64,000 bases of DNA from Monoplex corrugatus (GCA_030674185.1 JAPXFY010000031.1:38302532-38366531), one strand, 5' to 3'. Counted from the stretch's first letter, positions 11,915 through 21,736 are shown. Numbers and translations: made by a program. Notes: generated by a model from the letters alone, not told the origin.

Positions 11915-12611
11915 AGTAAAAAAGATAAAAGATAATGCCTTAAACACACTGTCAGGCTGTCATTTTATGCTGTTTATTTACGCAGAACAATCTACACTTA
12001 TGCTGATTATCTTACAGTTACACTGATCATATCCAAGGTAATTGTTGAGGGCCGTATCAAATTCTAATCAGCTATGACACAAAAGTCAATCAATCAATCA
12101 ATCAATCAATTAATCAATTCATCAGTAAATAAACAAACAAAAAAAGTAATCAATCATACACCAATAGCTAAACAGTCAGTCAATCAACAAGAACAAAAAA
12201 CTATGTAGAATTACAGGTGACAAGATAACAGAAAAACATCCATAAAAATTACGCTAAATCATCAGAATACATTGAACCCTGAAGACCACGGAAGAATGGA
12301 AGCAGAAGAGAAATCTACTTCAGATACATATACACTAAAATCCCATCCCCATCACCCAAAAAGACCAAACACACACACACACACACAAACAAACAACAAC
12401 ACACACTATCACCAAAACACACACACACATTCTCTCATACACATGCACACACACACTCACACTATCACCAAAATACACACAAGCATGCATGCAGATCTGG
12501 ATTACCTGATATTGTGTATCAATATATTTCCTCTCCGAGCATAAAAAAAAAAAAAAAAAAAAAAGGATAGAGAGAAAATGACAGAGAGCAACACTCAAGG
12601 TTAAGAATGTC

Positions 12612-12805
12612 TTAACCCTTTGACTCCCGCACCCTATCCGCCAATGACAAAAAGTTAACCCTTTGACTCCTTCACCCTATCCACCAGCTTCCTGCAGGAA
12701 GTTGGTGGATAGGGCGAGAAAGTCAAAGGGTTAAGTTTTTGCTTTGCTAGCATGGTTGGCAATACAGGTTGCTGGTGGGCAGGGTGTGGGGAGACAAAGG
12801 GTTAA
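12612..12805. mobile_element. TTAA palindromic MITE, copy 6
   Basis: Full nested form. The right outer arm carries the tagcatggttggcaatacagg variant, so this copy lies in opposite orientation to copy 7. Confidence 0.85.
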
Positions 12806-13193
12806 CTGTATGGCCATTGGCCTTTACAAAAGTTGAACACTGGGTAATATGCATCTACGAAGAAAGAAATCATTACACAATGAAGAACACAAATAATTAT
12901 ATAAAAGAGTTCTCGAATATCAATGTTAACATTCCCCCCCCCCATTGAATACATCAGCTGCACACAGTCTGTCATCTTTGAATACTAGATACAAGAATTT
13001 AACTTAAACAAAAAATACAGCAAGACAGAGAAATACAAATGAATTATTAAAATTATCACCACAGACAAAAGTTGTACAAGTCAAAGAAAATATATAAAAA
13101 AAATGCTGATTTTGCCAACATGGAACAAACCCCAACACTCGAGCCAAACTTGAACTCAAAAACATGTCTCGCCCACACTTTACATGCAAGGAT

Positions 13194-13440
13194 CTGTGTG
13201 TGTGTGTGTGGTGGGTGTGTGTGTGTGGTGTGTGTGTGTGAGGGTGTGTTGGTGGTGTGTGTGTTTATTCTTGTTACTTGTACTGTGTGTGTGTGTGTCT
13301 GTGTGTGTGTGTGTTGTCTGTGTATGTGTGTCTCAAGTGTCTTGAGTGTGTCTCGTGTTTTGTGTGTAGTGTTTCTCTGAGTTTTGTGTGTGTATTTCTC
13401 TGTGTACATGTGTGCGTGAGTGTGTATGCGCGTGCATAAC
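13194..13440. repeat. (TG)n-rich microsatellite
   Basis: Interrupted TG tract with tgtctcaagtgtcttgagtg in its middle. The long cysteine/valine ORFs here are repeat artefacts. Confidence 0.9.
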
Positions 13441-13534
13441 TGGGTGTGGGAACTGTGTATGAGTGAAATTACATTCATATCACGTACTGTTTTGTATACA
13501 TTGTTTTGTTTTGTTCGATACACCATTCTGGCAG

Positions 13535-13727
13535 TTAACCCTTTGACTCCTGCAGCCTGTCCAACAGCATCCTTCTTTGTCAACCATGCTGGAAGAGCAA
13601 AAACTTAACCCTTTGACTCCCTCACCCTATCCACCAGCTTCCTACAGGAAGCTGGTGGATAGGGTGAGGGAGTCAAAGGGTTAAGTTTTTGCAGTTGGTA
13701 GATAGGGTGCAGGTAGCAAAGGGTTAA
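13535..13727. mobile_element. TTAA palindromic MITE, copy 7 (reference description)
   Basis: Structure, left to right. Outer left arm: TTAACCCTTTGACTCC then cagcatcc..gtcaaccatgct and ending GCAAAAAC. Inner element: TTAACCCTTTGACTCCCTCA, CCTATCCACCAGCTTCC and its mirror, ending GAGTCAAAGGGTTAA. Outer right arm: GTTTTTGCAGTTGGTAGATA and ending GGGTTAA. Outer and inner ends share the same TIR (TTAACCCTTTGACTCC). TTAA ends are the piggyBac target signature; no coding capacity. The family is the most frequent DNA transposon in the window (11 copies seen). Confidence 0.88.
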
Positions 13728-14169
13728 GTCAAATGTTTTCTTTGCAATTCATCACCTATTGTATTTTGCACTGACATAATATTCTGTAATGCTGATGTGT
13801 TCTTTTAAACATGATTGTTGTCAAGCGCTTGGAACTCACTGCTTAGGGTACACAGCAACAGAAACGTTATTTATCCACAGCGAATTCAAATTAGAAGAAC
13901 AGTGTTAAACGAAAGTGATTTAAGTAGTAGTGGTAGTAGTTGGTACTGTTGCTGGTCTCCCAATCGCAGGTGATGAAATCTGCCCGCACGGCAGCCGAAC
14001 GAAGTCAGTGGTTTGTTTGGAGATCATCACATGAAGGCCATGCCATGCATACATTACATGCATACATACATTAAAACAGACGGTAGGACGAGGGGTACTT
14101 GACAGGCAGCGAGTTCTCCTGGTATCGGGCGCAGTGATGCCATCCCAGCTTTGTGTACACCTAAGCAAA

Positions 14170-14480
14170 AATGGTTCTAATGATGATATCAGTATTATGA
14201 TGTTAAAAGATCTATGATGATGATAATGTTGATGATGTTAACCTATATCGTTCATAATGATAATAATAAAAAAAATACTTCTAATTTTAATAACGCTGGC
14301 AATATGATGATGATGCTAACATATACTAATCATAATGACAATAATAATAAAAATACTTCTTACAAATACTGTCATTAATAACAACTCATGATAGAACTGA
14401 TGATAATGATAATATAAAAAATAATAATACTATTAATGATTCAAAAATCATATAACAATACAAATGAAGATGGTAAAATA
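14170..14480. repeat. Imperfect (AAT/GAT)n-rich tract
   Basis: Degenerate trinucleotide sequence (gatgatgataatg, aataataaaa). No coding signal. Confidence 0.7.
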
Positions 14481-14639
14481 TAAAACAGGGAATATACGAG
14501 GTGATTGCTTAGCAATCTGTCTGTTGTATCACTTATGTGGGAGCAGTTGAACTCCAAATAACAAACACACATATAAAACAAAAATACTACTAGAACTACT
14601 CATAGTTTAAAAACAGTACCATAATGATAATACTAATGT

Positions 14640-15240
14640 TTGTTCTTCTTGTTTAGTTCACTGTCTACATGGTCAGATCGCAAGTGGACTTTTTCCAACT
14701 GTCTGTCAGCTGCCATGGACCTTGGCGGTCAAAGGACTTTCAGCAGTTTTCCTCACACATCCCCTAGTGCAAGACGATGGACAAAAGGGATCTCCAGTAA
14801 TAGATGAAACATCCTGTTGATGCACAGGACCCTAACCTCAACAGTCCATCGCTTCAGACAGCAGAGATGTGGTTTTGTCGGAGACTACTACCTGCCAAAG
14901 GGACAGATAGAAGAACTAATGAAAGTGTCCTGGAAGAACTTAATACCACCAGAAAACTACTAAAAGACATCAACAAGAGAAGACTAAAATACCTTGGCCA
15001 TGTGTCAAGCAGCAAGAACATGTACCTCATGGCAACCATTTTTCACAGAAAAACAGTGGCAAAAAGGAAGAAAGGCAGACCTCCAATCTCATACACCGAG
15101 AACATAACGAACATCAGTGGCCTAGATATTCAAGAAGTTGTCCACAAAAGTCAAGACAGAGCAGCCTGGAGGGAGGTGGTGGTGTCAAAGAGTGCAGTGG
15201 CCAACACTGAACCCGGTGACACCGACAGGTGAGACAAGTG
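14640..15240 (+). pseudogene. LINE reverse transcriptase C-terminal fragment
   Basis: The open part 14804-15232 contains TRKLLKDINKRRLKYLGHVS, a conserved post-RT motif (RRL.YLGHV) of many non-LTR retrotransposons, then KRKKGRPPISY and DRAAWREVVVSKSA. It is 5' truncated; no catalytic FADD is present. Two related shorter tails occur at 16676-16808 and 25165-25505. Confidence 0.75.
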
Positions 15241-15937
15241 AGAGTCCATTGCTACTCTTGGTCTGAAGTAGATGACCACACACAGTCATTTGTGTTATAC
15301 TGCACATCACCAACTTTTGCTGGAAGGTGCCTGGTACCTCTGACTTCAGCCCTCATGTAAATGAAGATGATAATGCTGATAAAAACATAAACATACAATA
15401 ACAATAACAAGAGAAAGAGGAGAAGGTACATGAGGAAGAAGACAAAGACAACAAAGAATTCAAACATTTTCAATTTAAAGACCTGCTTTATCTCCTACTA
15501 TGGAGAGATGGGGATAACATAAGAATGTGACGCATCAGAAACCAACTTTTCATCAATGACTCAAACGTGAAGCAAGTGAAAGTCAAAACAGAGTCATCCT
15601 TTCTTGTTGGACACTGGCCCGAAGGATGAACAACAAAGGTTAGTATTCTGCATTCACCATACACTCAGGTCACACGGGAGCTATGGACAGCTTCATAAAC
15701 CTGTTCAGAAACATACGCCTTCAGTGCCATCGACCGAATATTTGGTTGGCGACTTTTCCTATTATTAGCCAGAAAACCCCAATGCTTTCAGTGACGTATG
15801 AGATATAAACGGAAACTTCAGTATTCCCTCTATAAATAGATGCTAGTTATGTATATGTGACAATTTACTGTCTTTTCTGCCCGTGTAGTTGAAAATAAGA
15901 CCCCCTACAGCTGATTACTATTCAGCGAGTGTAAACA

Positions 15938-16358
15938 ATGGCGGACAGACTCGCTTCAACACCAAGCGTCGATCGGACCTGAAAAACAACTTATGCAGCA
16001 AAAGAAGTCGCAAAAATCATTACTTGTGGAGCTGATTCTGATTTGCAGTCTGTCGATAAGAGTGAAAATGACAATAATTTGGCGCATGCAGGCGATATTT
16101 CGGTGTTGATGTCCGAAGTCGGACTTGACCTAGATACGAGTCGAAGTGACATTACTAGCACTGATGATCATAAAAACGAAAGTACTGCCACTCCTGGTAT
16201 GTTGTAAAGTATACAAAACAAGAAAATATATAGTGCTGTGGGGTTTTCTGGGCTAGATGAAGAGATATGAATTTTTTTAATTTTAAGTCAAGACGTTCAA
16301 AACTCCGTGGCACAGGCGATTCACCTTTTTATTTACACTTTGGCGGCGAAAGGGTTAA
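15938..16358 (+). pseudogene. piggyBac-type remnant: N-terminal exon and one TTAA end
   Basis: ATG at 15938 opens MADRLASTPSVDRT, then an in-frame TGA at 15980. The same frame continues for about 70 codons through an acidic stretch (VGLDLDTSRSDITSTDDHKN) to a donor-like G/GTATGT at 16196. The right end at 16341-16358 is GGCGGCGAAAGGGTTAA, which resembles the TTAA-flanked termini of the other elements. No matching left end was found, so the assignment rests on similarity of layout to the intact piggyBac at 35086. Confidence 0.5.
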
Positions 16359-16428
16359 CTCGGACAATGACAAAGAGCTAAGCTGGCCAGGCTAGATATG
16401 TTTTTTTTATTTGTGTATACTAAGTTAG

Positions 16429-16581
16429 GGAAGGACAGCACCGGGTAGACCCAGGGAGAAGATACTAGATGGACTTGCAGAGTGGCTGGAGACAGGGAGG
16501 GTGAAAGAGATGCTTGAGGCAACAAGAGATAGAGACAGATGGAAGTCCATAATCACCAACGCCATGCGGCAAGGCACCTGA
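16429..16581 (+). pseudogene. LINE ORF2 3' end with (TGA)n tail
   Basis: Open frame of 50 codons ending TGA: GRTAPGRPREKILDGLAEWL, then ETGRVKEMLEATRDRDRWK, then SIITNAMRQGT. Such GRPR..W...W motifs followed by DR..W close many LINE reverse transcriptase ORFs. The stop merges into a (GAT)n tail, typical of LINE 3' ends. It differs from the 14640 family. Confidence 0.75.
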
Positions 16582-16675
16582 TGATGATGATGATGATACT
16601 AAGTTATGTTCTTGATGTATGAGATTGGAGGTCTGCCTTTCTTCCTATTTGTCTCTAGTTTTCCTTGAAAAATGA

Positions 16676-16808
16676 TTGACATGAGGTCCATGAATATTCA
16701 AGAAGTTTTCCATAAAAGTCAGGACAGAGCGGCCTGGAGGGAGGTGGTGGTGTCAAAGAGTGCAGCGGCCAACACAAAGTCCAGTGATGCTGACAGGTCA
16801 GATAGGTG
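16676..16808 (+). pseudogene. LINE 3' tail fragment, same family as 14640
   Basis: The sequence from tgaatattcaagaagtt to acaggtcagataggtgag repeats the last 120 bp of the 14640-15240 fragment with scattered substitutions. Confidence 0.75.
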
Positions 16809-17104
16809 AGACACTAAGCTAAATGCCTATTCTGGGTGGAACAGACTTTAGGAATGCCAGCCTAACCTGATTAAGAGTGGGCTCACTAACCTCAGACAGC
16901 TTACCAGATTCAAGGTCATAATGCTTTTAGCCCAGCTGACCACAACAGTTATAATCAGGGCCAACACCATGTTAAATATAACTCCAAGTTTGATTGAAAG
17001 ACAACAGTTAAAAACAAAGCTTTACAATTATCAAGTTAAAATGCCTTTAACATCTTTCCCATATGTATGATTATACAAGATGAAACCTACTAATCTCTTG
17101 TAAA

Positions 17105-17250
17105 ATTTTAAAAAATGCACCTGGAGGAAAATCTCCCGACTTCTTGAACGAGTCCGCCGTCCAGAACTTGTCTTGCATTGTGCAAACCCAAGCAATCAAT
17201 GAGGTGTTTGATGCTGAGTGGCTTATCACACAGTATACACCATGGTGCTT
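17105..17250 (-). pseudogene. LINE C-terminal zinc-knuckle fragment
   Basis: One minus frame reads WCILCDKPLSIKHLIDC then LGLHNARQVLDGG. The C-x2-C..H-x3-C pattern is the finger found after the reverse transcriptase domain of several LINE clades. Isolated; no upstream RT domain nearby. Confidence 0.5.
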
Positions 17251-17654
17251 CTTCATTTCTACCTACCTACTGTCTCTTTCCTATTGCTCTGAGGAACAAA
17301 TGGGAGAATCTGCTTAAGTTAAGATCCGGGTAGATATGGAAAACGTTTGATATATATGTCTGTCTGTTCCAATCATCTTGCTCATTCAAGAACTGATGAA
17401 TTAAATTTATTATAAAAAGCATATATATGAATAATTGTGAAAACATGTGAAACTATTGAAAAAAAAAAATTTACACACGTTATACTGCGGAAAGATGTAA
17501 ATGTTGCAGATTTATCTCACAAGATTCTGTTCTTCCGGACATTATGGGAAACAATAATATATATTACAAAGTAGGTTGATTGGTAGCAATAAGAAATTCT
17601 GGGGAGAGCGGGACAGCAGAAGGTCCACAAAGGAGAAACCCTGTCAAGCAAGTT

Positions 17655-18172
17655 ATTGTTAGTGTAACTGTTGTTTAAAGCCCACCAACTGCATAGAGCC
17701 ATATCAGAACTTTAACTGTTTCAAAACATACAAAACTTCAACGGGGTAAAAAAAGAAGAAAATAAAAAAAATTAAGTACACATATCAATGCATTCGTGCG
17801 CATAGTCTAAGGACATGCCTCTAGCGCTGACCACTTTGTCCAATTTATCGCACAGGGGATTTAAAAAACAAACCTGAATACAAATTTAAGCATATCTAAA
17901 GACACAAAAACATACATAAAACTGCTTCCCCATGTCTCACCTCCCCTGAGCTAAAAATGCACTTAATACATATGTCCAATTATCAATCCTAGGAAAAAAT
18001 ATGTAAGACTTTATCAAACACATACAGGTGAATGGACCAGCAATGCAGAAAATGATAGGATGAAATAACAGAATGCAAAGGAACCAGGAAGAAACAAAGC
18101 GAGTGACAGAAAGTGGGGATACTGATTATACTAAAAGAGCTCCTGGCATCCCCATGGGGGGCGTCATGCAAG
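17655..18172 (+). repeat. SINE-like family A, copy 3
   Basis: Same block order as the copy at 10218, ending cctggcatccccatgggggg. A deletion removes part of the segment before the tail (gacagaaagtggggatactg). Confidence 0.7.
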
Positions 18173-18372
18173 TGTTTCAGCCCTTAACTCCTCACACTCT
18201 AAGGGAACCGGGTTGCATCCAAGTCGGGACTCCTGGATGTCCTACTGCCACCACGTTTTTGCTATGTTTTGTTTCGTTTTAAATAGGCAAATAGACAAGA
18301 TCAATAATATATTCCACAAAATGCATGCATACAGAATTACTTGGAAAGCGACATCTCCCCCTTTTATAATAA

Positions 18373-18534
18373 CAAGGGTGCAACTTAGAAAAAGTCAAAA
18401 AACTGAAAGGGGTCCAGGGGCCGGCTGGGGGGTATGAGGAGCAACGCTGAAGCTTTTTCAAAAAACGGATTTTCTGTTTCTGACTCTTTTGAAAAAACGG
18501 ATACCGTCATCAAACGGAAAAAGTTGCACCTGTG
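18373..18534. mobile_element. hAT-like MITE with 6-bp duplication (short copy)
   Basis: Ends CAAGGGTGCAACTT and AAGTTGCACCTGTG, flanked by TAATAA at 18367-18372 and 18535-18540. The interior shares aaaaagtcaaaaa, ctgaaaggggtccagggg and the paired cggattttctgtttctgact block with the longer copy at 23600. Confidence 0.82.
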
Positions 18535-18693
18535 TAATAATGGAGTTATGCCTCAAACCACAGTCTTATACATGCATATATGATTATAAGTCACACAAAA
18601 CACACACATAAACAAATGCTTACATGACACATTCACCCTCCCAATCCCTCATACAAAAATGCCCCCCCCTCACCAATACACACACACACGCAC

Positions 18694-18813
18694 CTCTACC
18701 AGCAGAGAGTCGGACTTCTTATTGCACTTGTCGTCAGGCTGTTTGCTCATGAGTTTAGCCGCACGACCATAGTGTTTGCATACCATGGCATGTTGTATAC
18801 TGAAGGGAAGCAC
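18694..18813 (-). CDS. TPP2: TPP2 exon 17 of window, complete copy at end of a tandem array
   Basis: Forty codons: VLPFSIQHAMVCKHYGRAAK, LMSKQPDDKCNKKSDS, LLVE. It aligns with TPP2 VLTFAYKHALVNKMYGRGLK.A.KLVEE. The acceptor is GTGTCTTCAG before GTGCTT and the donor is GTAGAG before GTGCGT; phase 0 at both ends. This is the only copy of the amplified unit that continues into a full exon 3' part and a donor site. Six upstream copies of the acceptor plus exon start follow on the genome at higher coordinates. Confidence 0.9.
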
Positions 18814-19344
18814 CTGAAGACACAGAAACAACATCATCATGAGTTTAGCGGCACGATCAAAGTATCTGCATACTATGGCATCTTGTATACTGAAGGGAAG
18901 CACCTGAAGACACAGAAACATCATCATCATGAGTTTAGCCGCACGACCATAGTGTTTGCATACCATGGCATGTTGTATACTGAAGGGAAGCACCTGAAGA
19001 CACAGAAACATCATCATCATGAGTTTAGCTGCACGACCATAGTGTTTGCATACCATGGCATGTTGTATACTGAAGGGAAGCACCTGAAGACACAGAAACA
19101 TCATCATCATGAGTTTAGCGGCACGATCAAAGTATCTGCATACCATGGCATGTTGTATACTGAAGGGAAGCACCTGAAGACACAGAAACATCATCATCAT
19201 GAGTTTAGCTGCATGACTGTAGTGTCTGCATACCATGGCATTTTGTGTACTAAAGGGAAGCACCTGGAAGACAAAAAAACACAATATCATCATGAGTTTA
19301 GCCGCACAACCATAGTTTTTGCATACCAAAGCATGTTGTGTACT
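18751..19344 (-). repeat. 90-bp tandem array of TPP2 acceptor plus exon start
   Basis: The unit is 90 bp = 30 codons. Read on the minus strand, each unit is GTGCTTCCCTT.. (exon start, VLPFSIQHAMVC.) running to AAACTCATG, then ATGATGATG and a T-rich tract ending TGTCTTCAG, i.e. a new 3' splice site. Unit starts on the + strand recur every 90 bp from 18751 (gagtttagc.gcacga). About seven units are present. Variants alternate between KHYGRAA and RYFDRAA. Upstream units lack a GT donor after AAACTCATG, so they are not separate exons. No stop interrupts the frame through the array. Confidence 0.9.
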
Positions 19345-19436
19345 CAGGCCTCCCAATTCCAAATGAAAAAAATCTCCGAAAATCTAGGGGAGTTCAGGGG
19401 AATGCTCCCCTGGACAATTTTTTTTTTACTATACAT

Positions 19437-20548
19437 CAGGGTTCCTACACCTTTACAGGCACAAAATTTAGGGGCTTTTTAGGGCCAAAAATTAACAAAA
19501 TAAGGGTCAACCTGCTTTCGCTGCATGTCATGATTTAAAGTTTCATCAAATAGTAGAACGTAGCTGTCTTCATTTTTCACTTTCAATTTCAACAAAGAAA
19601 GAAAGTGAGGGGCAATCCCATATGTTGCCAGGTATAAGGTTTTGCTTTCACCTGAACTGTACGACCTTGCGATCTTGCTGTCAGGAAACATCTCAGAGAA
19701 AACTTCATTGATTCCTTCACAGGACCTGAAGCTGTAATGCGATGTGACAACCTTGAGTGTCCATATTATTTCCGCCTTCAACACATCTGACTGGCTGTGA
19801 GTGAAAGACGTGATTGAACAGACTGATGCAGAGCCAGATGCAGATGCAGTCTGCTCACTGTTCGAATGACTTGTTGTACTAGTCCTTGATGACGGTAGTT
19901 CCTTGGACCTATTCAAGAATGCTCCAATCGGCACGGCAGGTTTGCTAGCTTTCAGCAGTTCCATGTGTTTCTTACTCTTTGAATGAGAAGAAAGTGCAGC
20001 CTCACCCATCTTCCCCAACTCGATCGACTTTTTGCACAATGTGCAGTAGGCCCTAAACTTGTTGTCACCAGGCCTGACCCAAGCCTTGAAAGAATTATGG
20101 CTCAACCAACTTTCACAGAAGGTACACTTCCCCATAACAGTTTTTCTTTCACACTGATGTGTCGTCTCGGTGTTTTCAACCACAAGTCCACGATTGAAAC
20201 AATTTCAAAATGGCAGACTGAATCCGGATATTGCCAAGGGACATCACCGAAACGATGGTATGGTAATCTCCCTTGACAGAAGCTTAGCACAAGCAGACGA
20301 CGCATTGCTTCCCACCTGGCCGATATCACGTTTTGAACTTCGATTTTTATTCTTCTTTCTTTCTTTTTCTTTTTGTATTCATTTCAACAACATCCTCCTC
20401 TTCCCAGTTTTACTAGCCTGTCAGTGTCAGTTCCATTTTTAGGGGCTTTAAGGGCTCTAGGGTCTTTTATCTGAAAATTAGGGGCTTTTAGGGGCCCTAA
20501 AAAGAGGTCACAAAAATTAGGGGTTTTTAGGGATGCGTACGAACCCTG
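19437..20548. mobile_element. hAT-like transposon, nested (inner)
   Basis: Ends CAGGGTTCCTACAC and GTACGAACCCTG (inverted), flanked by TACAT on both sides (19432-19436, 20549-20553), a 5-bp duplication. Both subterminal regions are rich in TTTAGGGGC motifs (about 19465 and five times at 20440-20525), probable transposase-binding repeats by analogy. It carries a truncated transposase. Confidence 0.85.
19479..20135 (-). CDS. BED-finger hAT-like transposase, N-terminal part only
   Basis: A 218-residue ORF from ATG at 20135 to TAA at 19479. Near the start is FKAWVRPGDNKFRAYCTLCK, then GEAALSSHSKSKKHMELLKA: a BED-type zinc finger with C-x2-C and H-x5-H. A Ser/Thr-rich linker follows, then SHYSFRSCEGINEVFSEMFP, FLSLLKLKVKNEDSYVLLFD and ETLNHDMQRKQVDPYFVNFW. 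Such BED-hAT proteins normally run several hundred residues further; here the frame stops inside the terminal repeat. This is an internally deleted element, probably non-autonomous. A non-ATG extension to 20183 is open but not needed. Confidence 0.75.
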   Translation of the reverse strand: MGKCTFCESWLSHNSFKAWVRPGDNKFRAYCTLCKKSIELGKMGEAALSSHSKSKKHMELLKASKPAVPIGAFLNRSKELPSSRTSTTSHSNSEQTASASGSASVCSITSFTHSQSDVLKAEIIWTLKVVTSHYSFRSCEGINEVFSEMFPDSKIARSYSSGESKTLYLATYGIAPHFLSLLKLKVKNEDSYVLLFDETLNHDMQRKQVDPYFVNFWP

Positions 20549-20719
20549 TACATGCAAAATAATGCAACTGACACTATCTGGCACAACTTTAGGCTTGTTT
20601 ATAATCCTTTGTGCTGAAGCAAATAATTTATACACACTGATTTCAAGAAAAATAATTTGGAGAGTATTTTTTCTAATGCATGCTCTAACAAACATTAAAC
20701 AACAACTTTGACCGAACGG

Positions 20720-20930
20720 CTTCAAGGTTCTTTGCAGTTTTCTGCCTCATCTGGTGTTTCTTTGACTTGAAATGGTCTGAAAGTTTGTGGATGCCTGCTC
20801 AGTAACAGTTATTTTAACTGACTTCACAGCGGCACAAGACACAGTAGGTTATGCCAGCCTCTGCTATTTTAGACAGCCATGTGCTCATTTCCATAGCATC
20901 AATTTTTCGTGAAATCCACTCTAACCCCGC
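20720..20930 (-). pseudogene. Degenerate BED-finger transposase start of the outer element
   Basis: The minus strand reads WLSKIAEAGITYCVLCRCEV, a stop/frameshift, then AGIHKLSDHFKSKKHQMRQK. The C-x2-C and DHFKSKKH pieces match a BED finger broken by at least one frameshift. Confidence 0.5.
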
Positions 20931-21265
20931 TTATTTTTGCAGTCTTTATCAACTGTTTTTGTTGTGGCAGACCCTCTCTCCAGAACATTGGCTCGAGACA
21001 TGGTCACACTGCTCAAAAGTTTTGCAATCAGTTCTGAAAACAAGCCATGCCTGACGAACAAAATACACTGGAAGTGACTTTAGCAGATGATTCTGGATTT
21101 ATTCCCCTTCCTAAAGTTTCGTCGTCTGCTTTCAGAGCTCAACAGCCTGACAAACAGCCGACTGTTTTGCAGAAGCGGAAAAAACTATTAGTCGGATCAT
21201 ATGATTTTCTCAGAAAGCACATTCTTTTTCTCGAGAAAAATCGGAAAATTGGGAGCCCTGGTAGT

Positions 21266-21325
21266 AAAGGCAAGCACCTAGCAGACACAAAAACAACATC
21301 ACGAGTTTAGCCACACAACAGTACA
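21266..21325 (-). repeat. Displaced remainder of the 90-bp TPP2 array
   Basis: The + strand sequence aaaggcaagcacctagcag...cacgagtttagccacaca continues the 90-bp unit exactly where the array breaks off at 19344. It is separated from the array only by the transposon at 19345-21260. Read on minus it still has TTTTTGTGTCTGCTAG before GTGCTTGCC, an additional degenerate acceptor, with VLAF in place of VLPF. Confidence 0.8.
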
Positions 21326-21399
21326 CTGAAATTTCATAAACTAGAAACTCAAAAATGAAAATTTCGCACTTAAACCTCATTTTCCCAAGAACAGTCCCA

Positions 21400-21566
21400 T
21401 AACCCTTTCTCTCCCCACACCATGTCCACCAGCATCCTACATTGTCGACCATGCTAGCAAAGCAAAAACTTAACCCTTTGACACCTTTACCCTGGTGGAT
21501 AGGTAAGGGAGTCAAAGGGTTAACTTTTTGCAGTTGGTGGATAGGGTGTGGACGTCAAAGGCTTAA
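21400..21566. mobile_element. TTAA palindromic MITE, copy 8 (decayed)
   Basis: The left end has lost TTAA (cataaccctttctctcc); the right end is gacgtcaaaggcttaa. The inner palindrome is cut down to ttgacacctttaccctggtg. Confidence 0.75.
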
Positions 21567-21672
21567 TCAAACTCCTGGTCTTCTTCAGGGTAAAACAGTA
21601 CAATAGCATGAACAGATCATAGGAGAATTCTCTAATACCCCTTAATGCATCTAGAGTGCACACACATTCACA

Positions 21673-21675
<3 letters not shown>

Positions 21676-21736
<61 letters not shown>

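Larger units (their letters stand above)
19345..21260. mobile_element. hAT-like transposon inserted in the TPP2 exon array (outer)
   Basis: The left end CAGGCCTCCCAATT and the right end AATTGGGAGCCCTG are terminal inverted repeats. The flanks GTACT (19340-19344) and GTAGT (21261-21265) look like a 5-bp target duplication with one change. Removing the element restores a normal 90-bp unit (ttgtgtact + aaaggcaagcacct). About 800 bp belong to this element; the rest is a second element nested inside. It keeps a degenerate BED-finger transposase start. Confidence 0.82.

Noticed and set aside
17071..17256. Minus ORF MKKHHGVYCVISHSASN as a small gene
   Set aside because: A different frame of the same segment shows a LINE zinc-knuckle (C-x2-C..H-x3-C), which explains the sequence better.
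18840..19320. Mutually exclusive cassette exons in the TPP2 array
   Set aside because: The upstream units lack a GT donor after AAACTCATG; they can only act as alternative acceptors, not as separate exons.
18772..19482. Plus-strand ORF of 236 codons with a repeated HHHEFSGT peptide
   Set aside because: Antisense shadow of the TPP2 exon array; the minus frame matches a known protein family and the plus frame does not.
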